Assembly (NCBI RefSeq): GCF_030450125.1
Contig: NZ_CP123923.1
Location: 7,411,001 to 7,475,000, forward strand
Source of the DNA: Streptomyces sp. WP-1
GTDB taxonomy: Bacteria; Actinomycetota; Actinomycetes; Streptomycetales; Streptomycetaceae
Direction of reading: 5' to 3'
Length of the DNA: 64,000 bases
Both the position numbers and the translations under genes were made by a program. The notes under the pieces are model-generated. The model made no database searches. It saw nothing but the letters and a program-made list of their open reading frames with translations, and had not been told where the DNA came from. Shown here in pieces: positions 1 to 7,985 of the stretch (its first letter is position 1; the number at the start of each line of letters is the position of its first letter).

Positions 1-147
1 ACGGGACGCCGACCCGGACACGGCACCGCGGGCCTGAGCACGAACGGGGGTCGGGGCGCACTGGTGTCCGCTCCCGGTTCCGACGCATTCCGCCCGGCGC
101 GCGGGGTACCCGCGGTCAGGTACGAAAGGCACTGCGGGAGGTAACTC

Positions 148-342
148 ATGGGCAAGCTCGGGGACATCGCGAAGAAGGCCAAGGAGATGGCCGAGAGCCA
201 CCCGGACCAGGCCGACAAGGGCGTCGAGCGCGCCGAGCGGCTGGTCGACGAGCGCACGGGCGACAAGTACGACGCCCAGACCGACAAGGCCGCGGACGCG
301 GTGCGGCGCTCCTACGGCGGCCACGGCACGGCCGAGCACTGA
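148..342 (+). CDS. MT0933/Rv0909-like antitoxin family protein
   Basis: A 64-residue, highly charged, Lys/Asp/Glu-rich protein beginning MGKLGDIAKKAKEMAESHPD. The KAKE...HPDQADKGVERAERLVDERTGDKY pattern matches the small actinobacterial antitoxin-like family typified by Mycobacterium Rv0909/MT0933. The start is fixed by a GGAGG box six bases upstream (137-141). No adjacent toxin gene is visible, so in this position it is an orphan; many streptomycete copies are, and some may act as small stress proteins rather than antitoxins. A strong hairpin follows the stop. The family call is by recognition; the biochemical role is unproven. Confidence 0.75.
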   Translation: MGKLGDIAKKAKEMAESHPDQADKGVERAERLVDERTGDKYDAQTDKAADAVRRSYGGHGTAEH

Positions 343-359
343 CACGAACCACCGACAGC

Positions 360-390
360 CGGGCCCCGGGGCACCTCGCCCCGGGGCCCG
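360..390 (+). terminator. Hairpin terminator after the antitoxin-like gene
   Basis: A perfect 13-bp stem (360-372 with 378-390) closes a 5-nt loop 17 bases after the stop codon. There is no T-tract, as is usual for streptomycete terminators. Confidence 0.7.
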
Positions 391-427
391 CGCGCGTGAC
401 GGCGCCGTCTCGGGGCACCCTCCCGTC

Positions 428-1300
428 ATGGAGGAGAGCCGCACCACCCGTCCACCGACCCCGCCGACCCGCGCCTTCGTGCTGGGCGGCGGTGGCGCCC
501 TCGGCGCGTACGAGGTCGGCATGCTCAAGGCCCTCTTCGCCGCGGGCATCCGCCCCGACCTCGTCGTCGGTACCTCCGTCGGCGCGATCAACGGCGCCGC
601 CGTCGCGGCCGATCCGTCCAGCTCGTCCGTGGCCCGGCTCGCCGACCTGTGGACCGGCCTGGGGCGTGCCGGGGTGTTCTCCGGATCGCTGCTGGGCCGG
701 CTGGGCACCGCCGCGCGCAGCGGCACGCACCTCTACCAGGCCACGCCCCTGCGCGAGTTGCTCACCTCCCATGTCCCGGTCGCGCACATCGAGGAGCTGC
801 CCCTGTCGTTCCAGTGCGTCGCGGCGAGCATCGAGCGCGCCGCCGAGCACTGGTTCGCCGAGGGGCCGCTGGCGGACGCCGTGCTCGCCTCGTGCGCGGT
901 GCCCGGACTGCTGCCGCCCGTCCGGATGGACGGGGAGCACTACGTCGACGGGGGCCTCGTCAACAGCATTCCCGTCGGCCGCGCCGTGGCCCTCGGGGCG
1001 ACCGAGGTGTACGTCCTCCAGGTGGGCCGCGTCGAGCGGGCCCTCTCGCCACCGCGCGCCCCCTGGCAGGTGGCTCTGGTGGCGTTCGAGATCGCCCGCA
1101 GGCACCGGTTCGCCCGTGACATGGCGGACCTCCCGGACGGGGTCACGGTCCATGTGCTGCCCTCGGGGTCGGGCCACGACGAGGGCACGGCGACACTGCG
1201 GCAGCTGCGGCACCGTAGCTTCGGGCGGACCGCCGAACGCATCGAACGCGCCTACGCGGCCTCCTCCCGGTACCTCGACACCGCGTTCGGCTCACCGTGA
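428..1300 (+). CDS. Patatin-like phospholipase
   Basis: This 290-residue protein carries the complete patatin signature: the glycine-rich oxyanion loop GGGGALG (residues 20-26), the nucleophile elbow GTSVG with Ser50, and the DGG motif with catalytic Asp174. It is expected to hydrolyse acyl esters of membrane lipids in the cytosol or at the membrane. There is no signal peptide. Its stop codon overlaps the GTG start of the next gene (GTGA), which encodes an acyltransferase of the PlsC type, so deacylation and reacylation activities are translationally coupled. This suggests lipid remodelling; the substrate is unknown. Confidence 0.85.
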   Translation: MEESRTTRPPTPPTRAFVLGGGGALGAYEVGMLKALFAAGIRPDLVVGTSVGAINGAAVAADPSSSSVARLADLWTGLGRAGVFSGSLLGRLGTAARSGTHLYQATPLRELLTSHVPVAHIEELPLSFQCVAASIERAAEHWFAEGPLADAVLASCAVPGLLPPVRMDGEHYVDGGLVNSIPVGRAVALGATEVYVLQVGRVERALSPPRAPWQVALVAFEIARRHRFARDMADLPDGVTVHVLPSGSGHDEGTATLRQLRHRSFGRTAERIERAYAASSRYLDTAFGSP

Positions 1301-2358
1301 CCGGCACGGGAGCACCCCGCGGGCGCCCGGCGCGCCTGGCCGGTGCGGCGGTCACCGGTCTGCGCCGCGCGACCACCATCGCGCTGCTGCTCGCGCTCGT
1401 CCCCGTCACAGCCGGGCTCCTCGTCGCCGCCGGAGTGCTCTGCGCCCTGCTCGCGCCCGTCACCCGCGAGCCGTGGCGACCCGTGCGGATCACCGGCTTC
1501 GCCCTGCTGTACCTGCTGGCGGAGCTGGGCGGGCTGGTCGCCGCCACCGTGCTGTGGGCCCGGCGGCTGCCCGACCGGCGGCACCGCGAGCAGCGCCGCG
1601 TCGCGGACGCGTTCGCCGTGCTGGAACGGCTGCTACGGCTGTTGCGGCGGGCCGCCGATTCGGTCTTCCGGCTCCGGCTGGAGGTGACGCCCGCGCCGGG
1701 AGCCCCGTCCCGGGACCCGGCGGTGCCGCTGCTGGTCTTCGTACGGCACGCCGGCGTCGGCGACTCCTTCCTGCTGATGCAGACGCTGCTCGGCCAGGCC
1801 GGACTGCGCCCCCACATCGTCCTGAAGCGGACCCTGCGCGCCGACCCCGCTCTCGATGTCCTGATCGGGCAGGTACCCCACTGCTTCCTCCCGTCCCTCG
1901 ACGGCCGCGACGAGGAGGCGATCGGGGAGCTGGCGGCCGGTCTGGGCCCGGGTGACGCGCTCGTCGTCTTCCCGGAGGGCGGCAACTTCACGCCGCGCCG
2001 ACGGCGGCGGGCGATCGCCTCGCTGCGCCGCCGGGGGCTGCCGGGCCGGGCGCGCCGCGCGGAGCGGATGCGCCATGTCCTGCCGCCGAGGGACGCCGGT
2101 GCCCTCGCCGCGCTCGCCGCCGCGCCCACGGCCGATGTCGTCTTCGTCGCCCACACCGGCCTGGACGTCGTCCACTCGGCGCGCACCGCGTGGACCCGGC
2201 TGCCGCTGCGTGACACCGTGCGGGCGCACTGGTGGCGCATACCCGCCAGCCGCATTCCGCGGGGTGACGGCCCCCGCAGCGAGTGGCTGCTCGCCCAGTG
2301 GGCCCGCGTCGACCGCTGGGTGGCCGACCACGCCGCCCCGGGCGCGACGCACGCGTGA
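1297..2358 (+). CDS. Membrane-associated 1-acylglycerol-phosphate acyltransferase-like protein (PlsC fold)
   Basis: A 353-residue protein with two or three N-terminal hydrophobic segments (about residues 25-50 and 65-90) followed by a PlsC/LPLAT domain. The acyltransferase motifs are visible as HAGVGD (HX4D) around residue 150 and FPEGG around residue 227. It starts at a GTG that overlaps the TGA of the patatin gene, which fixes the start. It likely transfers an acyl group to a lysophospholipid or other lipid alcohol in the membrane, perhaps acting on the product of the upstream phospholipase. The two basic stretches RRRRRR after FPEGG are typical of actinobacterial members. Confidence 0.8.
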   Translation: MTGTGAPRGRPARLAGAAVTGLRRATTIALLLALVPVTAGLLVAAGVLCALLAPVTREPWRPVRITGFALLYLLAELGGLVAATVLWARRLPDRRHREQRRVADAFAVLERLLRLLRRAADSVFRLRLEVTPAPGAPSRDPAVPLLVFVRHAGVGDSFLLMQTLLGQAGLRPHIVLKRTLRADPALDVLIGQVPHCFLPSLDGRDEEAIGELAAGLGPGDALVVFPEGGNFTPRRRRRAIASLRRRGLPGRARRAERMRHVLPPRDAGALAALAAAPTADVVFVAHTGLDVVHSARTAWTRLPLRDTVRAHWWRIPASRIPRGDGPRSEWLLAQWARVDRWVADHAAPGATHA

Positions 2359-2369
2359 GGCCGGGCGCC

Positions 2370-3809
2370 TCACCCGACCGACCTGGCCGGGCGGGTGAGC
2401 AGGTGCAGGAGCTGCTCCATGGGCCCGCGCCGGAACCGCCGGGTCCACGCCGTCGCCAGGAGCATGGTGGCCGCGATGAGGACGGCCAGCACCGCGAGGG
2501 CGGACATGCCGTCGCCGTCGATGGCGGGGACGTACCAGACGTCGTCGAAGAACCACAGCGCCAGGATGTGCAGGACGTACGAGGTGAGCGCCATCATGCC
2601 CACCGCGGCGACGGGGCCGGCCGCGCGGGCGAGCCGGGGCGTGCGTTCCGCGACGGTCAGGCAGGCGGCGACCACGGCCACGGCGACTCCCGTGCCGCCG
2701 ACGACGGAGAGCGTCGTCTCGCTGTGCGGGACGGCCACCAGCAGCCAGGCCGGCGGGGGGCGGCCCCCGGGTTCGCCCGCGGTGTCGGACCACCACCAGG
2801 GGGACGACGCCGGGCTGTGTGTGGCGGACGCGAGGGCGGGCAGGGCGTGCGGGACCAGGCGCAGGGCCAGCCAGGAGCCGCCGTAGCCCAGCAGCGCGAG
2901 TGCCCCGCCGGTCAGCGCGAGCCGTGACCGGGCGTGCGGGCGGTGCAGGTCCAGCCGGGCCAGCGCCATTCCGGCGAGCAGGAACGGTATCCAGGTGAGC
3001 ACCGGATAGTCCCCGGTGAACAGCAGGTCCATGGTGCCGCCCGTGCCGGTGAGGAGGGCCAGGGGGTCGTGGGCCGTGATCGCGTCCGCCCAGCCGCCGT
3101 CCGCGACGGCCGCCCGGATCCCGTACAGGGCCTGGGGGAGGACCAGGGCGGTCACGGCGGCGAGGAGGGCCAGCGTCCCGGCCCGCAGCCGGTACAGCGG
3201 GAGCGCGGCGAGGAAGAGCACCCCGTAGTAGCTGAGGATCACGTCGACCTCGGTGCCCAGGGCGGTCAGCGCGTAGCCGAGCGCCAGCAGCACGACGGCG
3301 CGGATCACGACCGTGGCCACGGCCTGCCGGCCCGCCCGGCCGGTACGGGGCCCCGGGCGGCCGGTGATGATGATCAGGGAGAATCCGGCCAGCAGGGCGA
3401 AGAGGGCGGAGGAGCGGCCGCTCGCCGCCTCCAGCAGGAACCCCACCGGGCCGCCCACCGCCGGGTCGGGACCGACATGGACCGCGAACATGCCGAAGAC
3501 CGCGAGCCCACGGGCCAGGTCGATCCCGACGAGCCGCCCCGGCGGGACGCTCCCGGCCCGGACGGGAGCCGGGGCGGCGCGACCGGCTCGCGCGGGCGGC
3601 GGTGGCATACGGGACGACGAGGCCGGGAGCGCTTCGGGGGCCGGTGTCGCTCCGCGAGCCGGTGTTTCGGGGGCCGGGGCCGCTCCGCGAGCCGGTGTCG
3701 CGGTGGCCGGTGTCGCCCTGCGGTCCGGCGCCGTTGGGGTTGGTGTCCCTCTGCGAGTCGGTGCGGTGGGGGCCGGTGTCGTTCTGCGAGCCGGTGCTTT
3801 GCGGGCCAT
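2370..3809 (-). CDS. DUF418-type polytopic membrane protein with low-complexity N terminus
   Basis: From about residue 90 the protein reads RLVGIDLARGLAVFGMFAVH, the typical opening of DUF418/acyltransferase-3-like membrane proteins, followed by about ten hydrophobic segments and the C-terminal W(T)RRFRRGPMEQLLH motif that ends DUF418 domains. The first 80 residues are an imperfect Pro/Ala/Thr/Arg repeat (RR-TPAP-units) encoded by a degenerate tandem repeat at 3640-3800. Neither the ATG at 3809 nor the internal ATG at 3608 has a good ribosome site, so the true start is uncertain and the repeat may be untranslated. The gene converges on the acyltransferase gene. The reaction of DUF418 proteins is not established. 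Confidence 0.75.
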   Translation of the reverse strand: MARKAPARRTTPAPTAPTRRGTPTPTAPDRRATPATATPARGAAPAPETPARGATPAPEALPASSSRMPPPPARAGRAAPAPVRAGSVPPGRLVGIDLARGLAVFGMFAVHVGPDPAVGGPVGFLLEAASGRSSALFALLAGFSLIIITGRPGPRTGRAGRQAVATVVIRAVVLLALGYALTALGTEVDVILSYYGVLFLAALPLYRLRAGTLALLAAVTALVLPQALYGIRAAVADGGWADAITAHDPLALLTGTGGTMDLLFTGDYPVLTWIPFLLAGMALARLDLHRPHARSRLALTGGALALLGYGGSWLALRLVPHALPALASATHSPASSPWWWSDTAGEPGGRPPPAWLLVAVPHSETTLSVVGGTGVAVAVVAACLTVAERTPRLARAAGPVAAVGMMALTSYVLHILALWFFDDVWYVPAIDGDGMSALAVLAVLIAATMLLATAWTRRFRRGPMEQLLHLLTRPARSVG

Positions 3810-4051
3810 GTACCGATGGGTTCACCGCGGCACCGCCCGAACCACTCCGGCAGCCGTCCCGAGACCCCCCGCCACGCGTCCGCAAACACCTCCGCCCACC
3901 GGACGGCCGCCCGCCCGCCGACCGGCCCGGGGCGCCCCCGCCGACCGGCTGAGTCCGTGCCGCCGATCGGCGGGTACCGCGCGCCGCCCGTCCCCGGCGG
4001 GCCCCCGCGGGGGTAGGCATCGCACGGAGGCAGGCGACGAGCGGAGCGCAC

Positions 4052-4720
4052 GTGGTCCGGGTGATGGTGATCGATGACGAGGCCCTGATCCGTACGGGTT
4101 TCACGCACATTCTCAACGCGGCGGACGACATCGAGGTCGTCGGCGCGGTGCCCGGCGGTCTGGGCGTGCACGCGGCGCGGGAACTGCGGCCCGACGTCGT
4201 CCTGCTCGACATCCGGATGCCGGACGTCGACGGGCTGTCCGTGCTCGCCGACCTGCGCCGCATGCCCGAGCCCCCGGTGGTCGCCATGCTCACCACCTTC
4301 GACGCCGACGACTACGTGGCCACGGCACTGCGCTCGGGCGCGGCCGGTTTCCTGCTCAAGGACACCGACCCGGAGGAGCTTCCCCACCTGGTGCGCACAC
4401 TGGCACAGGGCGGGACCGTACTGTCGTCGAAGGTCACGCGCAGGGTGGTCGACGGCTACCTCGACCGCGGTGTGCGCGAGCCCACCGCGGTCCGCCTCAC
4501 CGACCGGCTCACCGAGCGCGAACGCGCGGTCCTCGCCCTCATGGCCGAGGGACTGGCCAACACCGACATCGGCGAGCGGCTGCACCTGAGCACCGGCACC
4601 GTCAAAGGCCACGTCACCAATCTGCTCGGCAAACTGCGGGTCGGCAGCCGGGTCCAGGCCGTGCTGATCGCCGAGCGCGCCGGTCTGCTCTCCCGGGAAG
4701 GGGGCGACGGCGCCCGGTGA
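4052..4720 (+). CDS. LuxR/NarL-family two-component response regulator
   Basis: A 222-residue regulator. The receiver domain (residues 1-120) has the acidic pair DD (8-9), the phospho-acceptor Asp53 in VVLLDIRMP and the Lys in LLKDTDP. The C-terminal LuxR helix-turn-helix (about 150-210) contains LTERERAVLALMAEGLAN and the recognition helix GTVKGHVTNLL. GTG start at 4052. It overlaps the sensor kinase gene by four bases (GTGA), so both are made from one transcript in a fixed ratio. Confidence 0.92.
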   Translation: MVRVMVIDDEALIRTGFTHILNAADDIEVVGAVPGGLGVHAARELRPDVVLLDIRMPDVDGLSVLADLRRMPEPPVVAMLTTFDADDYVATALRSGAAGFLLKDTDPEELPHLVRTLAQGGTVLSSKVTRRVVDGYLDRGVREPTAVRLTDRLTERERAVLALMAEGLANTDIGERLHLSTGTVKGHVTNLLGKLRVGSRVQAVLIAERAGLLSREGGDGAR

Positions 4721-5829
4721 TCCCCCGACGGCCCTCGGACCGGCAGCTCGATGTGCTCCTCGTCGGGCTCGCGCTGGTCGACGCGCTGGCCCATGTCGGC
4801 ATCACGGACCAGCCGTCCGCCGCCTGCGCGCTGCTCGGCGCGCTCGCCCTCGGCGCCCGCCGCCGGCTGCCCCTGACGACCTTCGCCCTCACGCTCCCCA
4901 CCGCCCTGGTCACCGACGCGGTCCTCGCGCCCATGGCCGCGCTGTACACGCTCTCCTCGCTCAACCGCCACCGCGTCCTGCTGGCCGGCTGCGCCCTCAC
5001 CTATGCCGTCATCGACTACCTGCCCTGGCCGTGGTCCTCCCTCGACGCCACCGAACTGTCCCAGACCAACAACCTCTTCCACCTCAGCTACACCCTGGCC
5101 ACCGCCGCCGCCCCCGTCTTCCTGGGCCAGCTCGTCCAGGCCCGGCGCGAACTCTCCCTGCGCCTGGCCGACATCGGCGCGGCCCGCGAGCAGGAACGGC
5201 TGCTGACCGCCCGGAGCGTCCTCGCCGAGGAACGCGCCCAGCTCGCCCGGGAGATGCACGACGTGGTCTCCCACCAGGTCAGCCTGATCGCCGTACAGGC
5301 CGGAGCGCTCCAGGTGGGGAGCAGGGACACCGAGACGAGGCGGGCCGCGGCCACGATCCGCCGGCTGAGTGTGCAGACCCTGGACGAACTGCGGCACATG
5401 GTCGGCGTCCTGCGCGACTCCGGCGGCGGCCCGAGCGAACTGACACCGCAGCCGTCCCTCGCCGACCTGGAGCGGCTGATCGACGCCAGCGGCATCGAGG
5501 CGAAACTGGAGACCGATCTGCCCGAGGGCCTACCGCCCGCGTTGCAGCGCGCCGTCTACCGCACCGTGCAGGAGGCGCTGACCAACGCGCGCAAGCACGC
5601 CCCCGGTGCCACGGCGACCGTCCGCATCGTCCACCGCGGCGACCGCGTCCGCACCACCGTCACCAACACCGCCCCGCTCCGGCGGGCACTGGTGCTGCCG
5701 AGTGCCCAGCACGGTCTGGTCGGCCTGGCGCAGCGGGCCGAACTCCTCGGCGGCAGCGTCGTCTCCGGCCCCACCGCACAGGGCGGTTACGAACTTCACC
5801 TGGAACTCCCTGTCGGACGCAACCGCTGA
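4717..5829 (+). CDS. Sensor histidine kinase (HisKA_3 family)
   Basis: The 370-residue protein has four predicted transmembrane segments in the first 140 residues, then a HisKA_3 dimerisation domain with the phospho-acceptor His181 in REMHDVVSHQVSL, and a C-terminal HATPase_c domain with the N-box ALTNARKHAPG (about 281-291) and GLVGLAQRAELLGG. No extracellular sensor domain is evident, so it probably senses membrane state through its helices. It partners with the upstream response regulator, with which it overlaps by four bases. The signal and regulon cannot be read from the sequence. Confidence 0.92.
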   Translation: MIPRRPSDRQLDVLLVGLALVDALAHVGITDQPSAACALLGALALGARRRLPLTTFALTLPTALVTDAVLAPMAALYTLSSLNRHRVLLAGCALTYAVIDYLPWPWSSLDATELSQTNNLFHLSYTLATAAAPVFLGQLVQARRELSLRLADIGAAREQERLLTARSVLAEERAQLAREMHDVVSHQVSLIAVQAGALQVGSRDTETRRAAATIRRLSVQTLDELRHMVGVLRDSGGGPSELTPQPSLADLERLIDASGIEAKLETDLPEGLPPALQRAVYRTVQEALTNARKHAPGATATVRIVHRGDRVRTTVTNTAPLRRALVLPSAQHGLVGLAQRAELLGGSVVSGPTAQGGYELHLELPVGRNR

Positions 5830-5945
5830 CCTCCCGGCCGAGTGACAGGGCCCGGCGGGGCGGGTCGTGACCGCGGGCCACGCGCAGCCCGTACGACGTG
5901 CTCACCGCACCGGAGCCGCGCCCACCCGGCCGTTACGATCAGCGG

Positions 5946-6479
5946 ATGATACGGGTGCGCCCCATGCGTGAAGAAGACATCCACGGCGTCTCGACGATAC
6001 GGGTGAAGGGCTGGCAGGCCGCCTACGCGGGGATGGTGCCGCAGGGCTACCTGGACGCGCTCACGGTCGCGGAGGACGCCCGCCTGCGACGCGACATGTT
6101 CGAACGCGCCACGGACACGGTGCTGAACCTCGTCGCGGAGGAGGACGGCACCGTCGTCGGCTGGGCAGCGCTGGGCCCCTCCCGCGAGGACGACCGCGAA
6201 CCCTCGGACGGTGAACTCCTCGCCCTCTACGCCGCTCCCGACCGCCTCGGCACCGGCATCGGCAGGGCCCTGATGCGGCAGACGCTGACCGCCGCCCGGG
6301 AACGCTCCTTCCAGCGCCTCGTCCTCTGGGTGCTCGCCGCCAACACCAGCGCCCGCCGCTTCTACGAACGCGCCGGCTTCCTGCCGGACGGCGGCTCCTC
6401 GGACTGGCCGGTCGACGGAGTCGCGGTGCCGGAGGTGCGCTACGTCAGGGACTTGGCACCACCGCGTCCGCTCCGCTGA
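5946..6479 (+). CDS. GNAT family N-acetyltransferase
   Basis: A 177-residue GNAT enzyme beginning MIRVRPMREEDIHGVSTIRV. The acetyl-CoA pyrophosphate loop is DRLGTGIGRALM, and NTSARRFYERAGF is the usual motif B region. The ATG at 5946 is preferred over an in-frame upstream codon at 5898 because the family domain starts exactly here. The acceptor is unknown; close relatives are annotated as general amine or peptide N-acetyltransferases. The gene stands alone between the two-component pair and the sigma factor gene, with which it converges. Confidence 0.85.
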   Translation: MIRVRPMREEDIHGVSTIRVKGWQAAYAGMVPQGYLDALTVAEDARLRRDMFERATDTVLNLVAEEDGTVVGWAALGPSREDDREPSDGELLALYAAPDRLGTGIGRALMRQTLTAARERSFQRLVLWVLAANTSARRFYERAGFLPDGGSSDWPVDGVAVPEVRYVRDLAPPRPLR

Positions 6480-6586
6480 GGCCGGGTCGCCCGGCCCTGG
6501 CTCGCCCCACTGCTCTGCGGTGCGCGCCGGCCGAACGGAGCCCGCTCGGTGGGCAACGCCGGGCCGCCCCCGTGGCGGCCGGCGGG

Positions 6587-7246
6587 TCATTGGAGGGGCG
6601 CGAGAGTGTGGGTGAGGGTCGTGAGGGCGCGGTGGGTGTGGGTCTTGACGGTGCCGACGGTGACCTGGAGGAGGATGGCGATCTCGTTCTGTTTGAGGTC
6701 GTGCCAGTGGCGGAGGACGAGGGCCTGCTTCTGACGGTCGGGGAGCTGCCGGAGAGCCTGGTGGAGAGTGTGGTGGTCGTGGTGCTGGAGCGCGGTGGTC
6801 TCGGCGGACAGGACGGTTTCGGTGGGGGTGGCTCGGGCGTGGTGGTGGATGGTGTGCTGGCGCCGGTGATGCATGCGGGTCAGGTTGTGGATGGTGGTGC
6901 GGAGATAGGCGGTGGCGGCTTGCTTCTGGTGCAGGTGCTGCCAGCGCTTGCAGAGCTGGAAGTAGGCCTCGGCGACGATGTTCTCGGGGTCGTCGGCCCC
7001 GAGGCTCGCGGCGAGGCGGAGCAGGGACGTGTACTGGGTCTGGAAGAGCCGGGTCAGAACCGTCTCCCGGTCGCCTTCCTCCGCGTCCCGGCCCGGCCTC
7101 GACTCAGGTCGCGGATCCCGTTCCCGCTCCGGTGACTGCTCCGGTAACTGCTCCGGTGTCTGCTGTGGTGCGTCGTCGTTCGTGGACGCCGCCGGTGCTG
7201 GTCCGTCGGCGATGGTCGCGCGTGCTGTGCGTCTGGTGCCGGTCAT
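6587..7246 (-). CDS. ECF-type RNA polymerase sigma factor, SigE-like subfamily, His-rich
   Basis: From about residue 60 the protein shows a region 2 (LFQTQYTSLLRLAASLGADDPENIVAEAYFQLCKRW) and a region 4 helix-turn-helix (ALRQLPDRQKQALVLRHWHDLKQNEIAILLQVTVGTVKTHTHRAL), the layout of the streptomycete SigE-like ECF group. The ATG at 7246 (219 residues) is chosen because the upstream extension lacks a plausible domain; the ribosome site is weak (GGGG 14 bases away). Unusually, the linker and region 4 carry many His residues (for example HHRRQHTIHHHARA and LQHHDHH) where relatives carry Arg or Glu. No anti-sigma gene is adjacent. A Gln/Pro/Arg-rich N-terminal extension of about 55 residues is also atypical. 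Confidence 0.82.
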   Translation of the reverse strand: MTGTRRTARATIADGPAPAASTNDDAPQQTPEQLPEQSPERERDPRPESRPGRDAEEGDRETVLTRLFQTQYTSLLRLAASLGADDPENIVAEAYFQLCKRWQHLHQKQAATAYLRTTIHNLTRMHHRRQHTIHHHARATPTETVLSAETTALQHHDHHTLHQALRQLPDRQKQALVLRHWHDLKQNEIAILLQVTVGTVKTHTHRALTTLTHTLAPLQ

Positions 7247-7985
7247 GAAGTGTTGACATCCCCTGTTGCGTAGCCGCGCCACGGCCCACGACCCCTGGAT
7301 CTCCCTGCCTCCCCGGCGTACTGCCGAGCTGCCCAACACCACTGTTGTTACGTGGAGTTGGAGTGCAAGAGGGAGTAAGCGGCCTGCTGGTCCCTGGCGT
7401 TGTCCGGCTCGTTGCTGTCAATCCGTTCCCGGGTCAAACCGCTGTGCGCGGTGATCTGCTGTCAAGTCGGCGCGTGCGGTGTTCTCCTGTCGAGTCGGTG
7501 CGTGGTCGCTTCGACGGCGTTCGGTGTCCGGATTCGCTCCTTCCGATACCGGCCGACCGCTCCCCGCCCAGCACGTCGCTGAGGGAGGTGCGTGTCCCCG
7601 ACCGGGGTGCGCGAAGGCCGATTCGCGCCCCGGCCCGCACACCGTCCACCGGCTTCCTCCAACCTCCCGGCCGTAGGGACGCGCGGGCGGTGGGACGGTG
7701 ATCGCGCCTGGTGAGCGGGCACACCGGCGCGTTCCACGGCCGGCGGCCCTGCCGCTTGTGCGCCGCTCCCGGCGCGGGTGTGCCGGCGTACGAGGAGGCG
7801 ACTCCTCCGGCTGGTTCCGTGCGCAACTGTCCCCATCCTGTGGGCCCCCGTCGTTGCGTTGCTGTGGTGGTGCCTGCGTGGCAGGATCCGGCCGAAAACT
7901 TACACCTTCGTGTCAACGTTCTGTGGGTGCTCCGCAACTTCTACGTGAGGGTCTCGTCCACATTGATCAGAGGGGGACATGCGGA
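7247..7985. other. 739-bp divergent intergenic region without a convincing gene
   Basis: This stretch separates the sigma factor gene (minus) from the HTH-citrate synthase-like gene (plus). I see no reading frame with a ribosome site, codon bias or recognisable domain. It should hold both promoters. An inverted repeat sits 70 bases upstream of the citrate synthase-like start (separate entry). Confidence 0.5.
7900..7916. promoter_or_regulatory. Candidate operator/promoter element upstream of the HTH-citrate synthase-like gene
   Basis: TTACAC-CTTC-GTGTCAA forms an imperfect inverted repeat centred near 7908. It contains ACAC/GTGT perfect half-sites, and read on the minus strand it offers TTGACA. 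It could be the target of the protein's own MerR-like N-terminal domain; this is an inference from position only. Confidence 0.3.

Noticed and set aside
1633..4296. Very long open frame on the minus strand (several more exist antisense to strong genes, e.g. 39467-41749 and 45631-47565)
   Set aside because: In DNA of about 72% GC, stop codons are rare in the frames opposite real genes. These frames lack ribosome sites, domains and third-position bias, and they overlap well-supported genes.
7247..7985. Open frames in the sigma/citrate synthase-like intergenic region, including an in-frame extension of the citrate synthase-like gene to 7698
   Set aside because: The extension would add 96 residues of Arg/Cys/Pro-rich sequence with no domain, while GTG 7986 has a strong ribosome site; other frames lack support.
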